Part shown: positions 61,165 to 64,000 of the stretch, piece by piece
How the letters are laid out: every line of letters begins with the position of its first letter
How positions within the stretch are numbered: position 1 is the stretch's first letter
NCBI GenBank assembly: GCA_019155205.2
Contig: JAHNZQ020000308.1
Coordinates: forward strand, 3,403,618 to 3,467,617
From: Gracilaria vermiculophylla
Taxonomy: Eukaryota; Rhodophyta; Florideophyceae; Gracilariales; Gracilariaceae
DNA length: 64,000 nucleotides
Reading direction: 5' to 3'
The notes under the pieces: generated by a model
Database searches by the model: none
Told to the model about the DNA's origin: nothing
The model's input: the letters and a program-made list of their open reading frames with translations, nothing else
Position numbers and translations under genes: made by a program

Positions 61165-62634
61165 CTAAACTTTCTTCTGAAAGTATGAATGGATGCTCGT
61201 GTTTTTTAGTTTTGTGGCATTCTTCTTCCTTCCTGGTTTCGAGGGAGATGAAGGTTTTGGGGGCTTGCCATTGCCTCTACCAGATTTTGTTCGCTTGACA
61301 CTATTGGTTTTGGGAGGAGTGAATAATTGGCGAAGAGAAGCACTGCTCTCTTCCATCTTCTTTTTCTTTTCTTCTTCTGCCTTCTTTGTATCCTTTTCTG
61401 CCTCATCCGGAACTTCCTTTCCGTTTTCGTCATAGACCTTGATTACTCTCTTTGTCACGTAGTACCCATTTTCTTCAACAAGCTCTTGAACTTCCTTTCG
61501 AATTCGCCGACCGTTCGGTGGGGCGTGGTTCAACGTATCCCAGAATGACCGCTTTCCCTTGTTTGGGCTGTTGTCCACTTTTTCAGCACTGTCGGAGACG
61601 TCTTCGTGGGGTTCACTTTCTACGTCCTTCATTTCGGAATCCATGTCTTGCAATGCAGGCTTCGGCTCGTTGTCTTGCTTGTCTTGAAGGTCCATCAGTT
61701 CCCTTTCCAATTCGGCGCGTTCCTCCGCCGCACGTTCTTGTTCAGCCGCTTCCCTTTCGAGTTGAACTATTTGTGCGTGTTCTTCGTCCATTTCCTCGTC
61801 AGAATTGTTGTCTTCACCATCACTATCTGCTTGCACCACAATCTTTCTCGCCTTCTTGCCATTTTTCCTCTTCCGACGATCTTGGCTACCTGCTTTCGAC
61901 GGTTTCGATGCTGATGCATTTCCAGAAGGTGCCGGGGCAGAAGAAGACTTATTGTTGACACTGTTCGGTTCCTTTTCGTTGATCTTTTCCTCGGCTTTAA
62001 TCTTGCGGATGGAATCTGCGCCCAATGGCTTCAAACTGAAAAGGTTTGACGAAGAACCAGGGTTATTGGCAGCTTTCTTGAACGCAAAAGGAGCTTGTTT
62101 GTTGCTCTTTGCCTTGGTCTTAGCCTTGACCATCGAAAGAAACGAAGTTGGAGTGGTTTTCTTCTCCATGCTGTTCTTATTCACGAGGCTCGCGTCTCCG
62201 CCAAGACGAGGATCAATTCGCTGGTCGAACACAAACGTACTAGATTTGAAAACATTGAAGCGTCCATCCCTCAGTTCATTCGGCTCATGAGAAGGGCGCC
62301 TGACCAAATCTCTTTCCCGTTTAGTGTCATCAGCAATCCAAGCCGCATGCGGCGATGGCGCAGAGCTCGCGGTGGCAGGACCGACTGCCCAAACCTGTTT
62401 TCTATCAGTTGGAGATGGTGAGGTGGTCAACAGTGTTTTCAACGCGTCTGTCCGCTGATCGCGGCGCGAAACAATCCACAGAACGCTGAGCTTTCCGGGT
62501 GGTTGGGAGCGTATGTACGAGAGTAGCAGCTCTTGTGCGGAGCGTGTCGGTATGGAGAACAGTGCTGAGGCGTGACGGAACGAAACGCATTGCAGCTTGC
62601 CGTAGATGAGAGCGTCCAGTTTGGCGTGCTCCAT
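61165..62634 (-). CDS. POLD3: DNA polymerase delta subunit 3 (Pol32/Cdc27/p66-like)
   Basis: This is the accessory subunit that ties the polymerase delta core to PCNA. The ATG at 62634 gives 489 residues. The N-terminal 70 residues (YGKLQCVSFRHASALFSI, AQELLLSYIRS, LSVLWIVSRR) correspond to the domain that binds the B subunit. A long charged, disordered region of Lys/Glu/Ser follows. The C-terminal part has RRIRKEVQELVEENGYYVTKRV, the conserved pre-tail block of this family. The last residues form a PCNA-interaction-like motif NTSIHSYF, with Asn where Gln is usual. Upstream ATGs at 62733 and 62910 exist; the last would place an E2F-type site inside the coding sequence, so the shorter start is preferred. 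Confidence 0.85.
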   Translation of the reverse strand: MEHAKLDALIYGKLQCVSFRHASALFSIPTRSAQELLLSYIRSQPPGKLSVLWIVSRRDQRTDALKTLLTTSPSPTDRKQVWAVGPATASSAPSPHAAWIADDTKRERDLVRRPSHEPNELRDGRFNVFKSSTFVFDQRIDPRLGGDASLVNKNSMEKKTTPTSFLSMVKAKTKAKSNKQAPFAFKKAANNPGSSSNLFSLKPLGADSIRKIKAEEKINEKEPNSVNNKSSSAPAPSGNASASKPSKAGSQDRRKRKNGKKARKIVVQADSDGEDNNSDEEMDEEHAQIVQLEREAAEQERAAEERAELERELMDLQDKQDNEPKPALQDMDSEMKDVESEPHEDVSDSAEKVDNSPNKGKRSFWDTLNHAPPNGRRIRKEVQELVEENGYYVTKRVIKVYDENGKEVPDEAEKDTKKAEEEKKKKMEESSASLRQLFTPPKTNSVKRTKSGRGNGKPPKPSSPSKPGRKKNATKLKNTSIHSYFQKKV

Positions 62635-64000
62635 TGTTGAGTTCAAGATGGGAAGGCTGCCGCGCGCGCTGCAGACGATGGCCGGACCGAGACCAGATAG
62701 TGTCCGTGGGCGCCTGGGCGCGCGGAGTTGCATCCTGCAAGGCTTGCAAAGCTGGTCATGGCTGGTTTGGTTTTGAGCGCACACAGGACCAAGTGTGAGT
62801 TCGCTTTGCTTTTTCGCGGAGGTTTGGCGGGAACCCCAGTTTTGATCTCCTATCAAATTCCACTCCTTGTTTTTTAAAAACTTGAAGCTAAAGTATGCCC
62901 AATAGTGCAATAATTCAATGAAGCATGTGCATCAACCAAACCGAAGACACCTTCATTTTGGTCCTTTCCGTCAAGAACATATGATATTTCGAGTCAGCAC
63001 ATCGTTGGAGGCTGTTTTACATGGAAAAGGGGCATATAGTGAACTCTTTAGCCACAGAATAAGATCTTCAGGACAACAATCTCAATTATGGTAAGAACAT
63101 CGTTTCGCGAAACAGATTTTCTGGGTTTTCTGTTGGTTTTTGAAATAGAGAGCTAACTTATACGCAGAACGTACGTCCAAGAGATGCTATCTCTAGGTAC
63201 TGTATCGAGATAAATTTCTAACAACAACGCCGATTTTCTATTCAAATGACTCAAAGCGCACAGAGTCAATTGCGAAACAACCTAACAGCTATAGCACCCT
63301 TTATCAGCAATTTGTAAATATCCTAGCATCAATAATGAGAAACGCGGTACAAAGAGCTGTTGAACCGAAGAAACAATGAAAATGGGTTATGAAAAAATAA
63401 AAAATAAACTTGCAAAGAAAGTTCCAATCGTCCAAACCCAGTTTTATTCGGTACAGATGCATCAATATTTTACGCGTTTAAATGGTACTTTATAAAACGT
63501 TCATGAGATGCGAATTCTTTGCCAAAAGACAAACTCGATTCGAAGAAACTCTTACGGGGAGCATTAGTGTAGGACACAGCCGCGTTTCGACTAATTTGAT
63601 TCGATTCTGCCAGGCAATGGAAAAGTATTCCTGTTGTGTGGTGGCGCTTGGTTATGATTCTACGCTTCACCACAAACTTTTCTGGTTCGGTCTTGACGCC
63701 GCGAACTAGGAATTCTAATGCAGCGCAAGTTTACAATCATACCTTCATAAAAGAGAGTTACCAATCTCATCATTCAATATCCGTCTTATTTTAATCTGTT
63801 GTCATACGTATGCGTAGGATTTTGTCATATTGACATCCTTCATCAACGAAAGCAAAATTAAACCCTTATAAGCAGGGAACTTAAATTATTATTTGGATTG
63901 AAGCCAATTCACTCCCTCTTATCTCTTGATATCTGAATTGATGCTGCTTTACGAGCAAACTGAAACTCAGATCATTGCAAATATCGACCTCTGGTGCCCT
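62635..64000. other. POLD3 upstream region and AT-rich intergenic DNA
   Basis: After the promoter (to about 62,900) the sequence is AT-rich to the window end. Only short open frames are present and no RNA gene or repeat is recognised. Confidence 0.5.
62824..62833 (+). promoter_or_regulatory. E2F-type site upstream of POLD3
   Basis: TTGGCGGGAA, identical over ten bases to the two best sites in the MCMBP/MCM3 promoter, 190 bp upstream of the POLD3 ATG. Confidence 0.6.

Noticed and set aside
1..64000. tRNA, rRNA, CRISPR and viral sequences
   Set aside because: I looked for tRNA T-loop and acceptor patterns and repeated spacers in the intergenic regions and found none convincing. No virus-like genes were recognised. 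A covariance-model scan would be needed to exclude divergent RNA genes.

Overview
The window is eukaryotic nuclear DNA from an intron-poor, compact genome. Most genes are single open frames of 200-1,850 codons. I found five short introns, all GT..AG and 108-279 nt long; four of them carry a CTGAC/CTGAT branch-point-like box. Two bacterial-type aminoacyl-tRNA synthetases (LeuRS and TyrRS) with N-terminal extensions point to organelles. A DUF6818 SANT-like protein, three bZIP factors, farnesylcysteine lyase and the low intron density fit a red alga best. That is an inference: a SAS-6 centriole cartwheel homologue at 43.15-44.49 kb is not expected in an organism without centrioles, so the taxonomy should be treated as open.

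Layout. 0-2.2 kb is a repeat zone: a long inverted repeat, then a ~265-bp tandem duplication whose second copy is interrupted by a dead Tc3-like mariner element. 2.2-8.8 kb is mostly GC-rich and holds an unidentified proline-rich protein gene and a prenylcysteine lyase gene. 10.5-25.5 kb holds a tail-anchored coiled-coil protein, a ubiquitin-like/bZIP fusion, a divergent mitochondrial DnaJ and SIN3 pair, and a DUF6818 protein. 25.9-35.8 kb is a DNA-replication cluster: GINS subunit PSF3, organellar LeuRS, MCM-binding protein and MCM3, the last two head to head. 37-41.4 kb holds a bZIP factor with a GR-rich tail and a BAX-inhibitor-1 family protein. 42-52 kb is a very GC-rich island with a four-helix membrane protein, SAS-6, an unknown protein, the PPWD1 cyclophilin, a Pho80/P-type cyclin and an unknown protein; it contains a 10-N assembly gap in a poly-G tract. 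54.6-62.6 kb holds a small GPS2-like coiled-coil protein, a third bZIP, a polytopic membrane protein, organellar TyrRS and a POLD3-like DNA polymerase delta subunit.

How they fit together. E2F-type elements (TTGGCGGGAA, TTTTGGCGCS, TTTTCCCGCC) lie 30-275 bp upstream of the chosen start codons of PSF3, MCMBP, MCM3, SAS-6, the cyclin and POLD3. This suggests one S-phase programme covering helicase, polymerase, cyclin and SAS-6 genes spread over 37 kb. SIN3 and the GPS2-like protein belong to histone-deacetylase co-repressor biology. The remaining genes are housekeeping.
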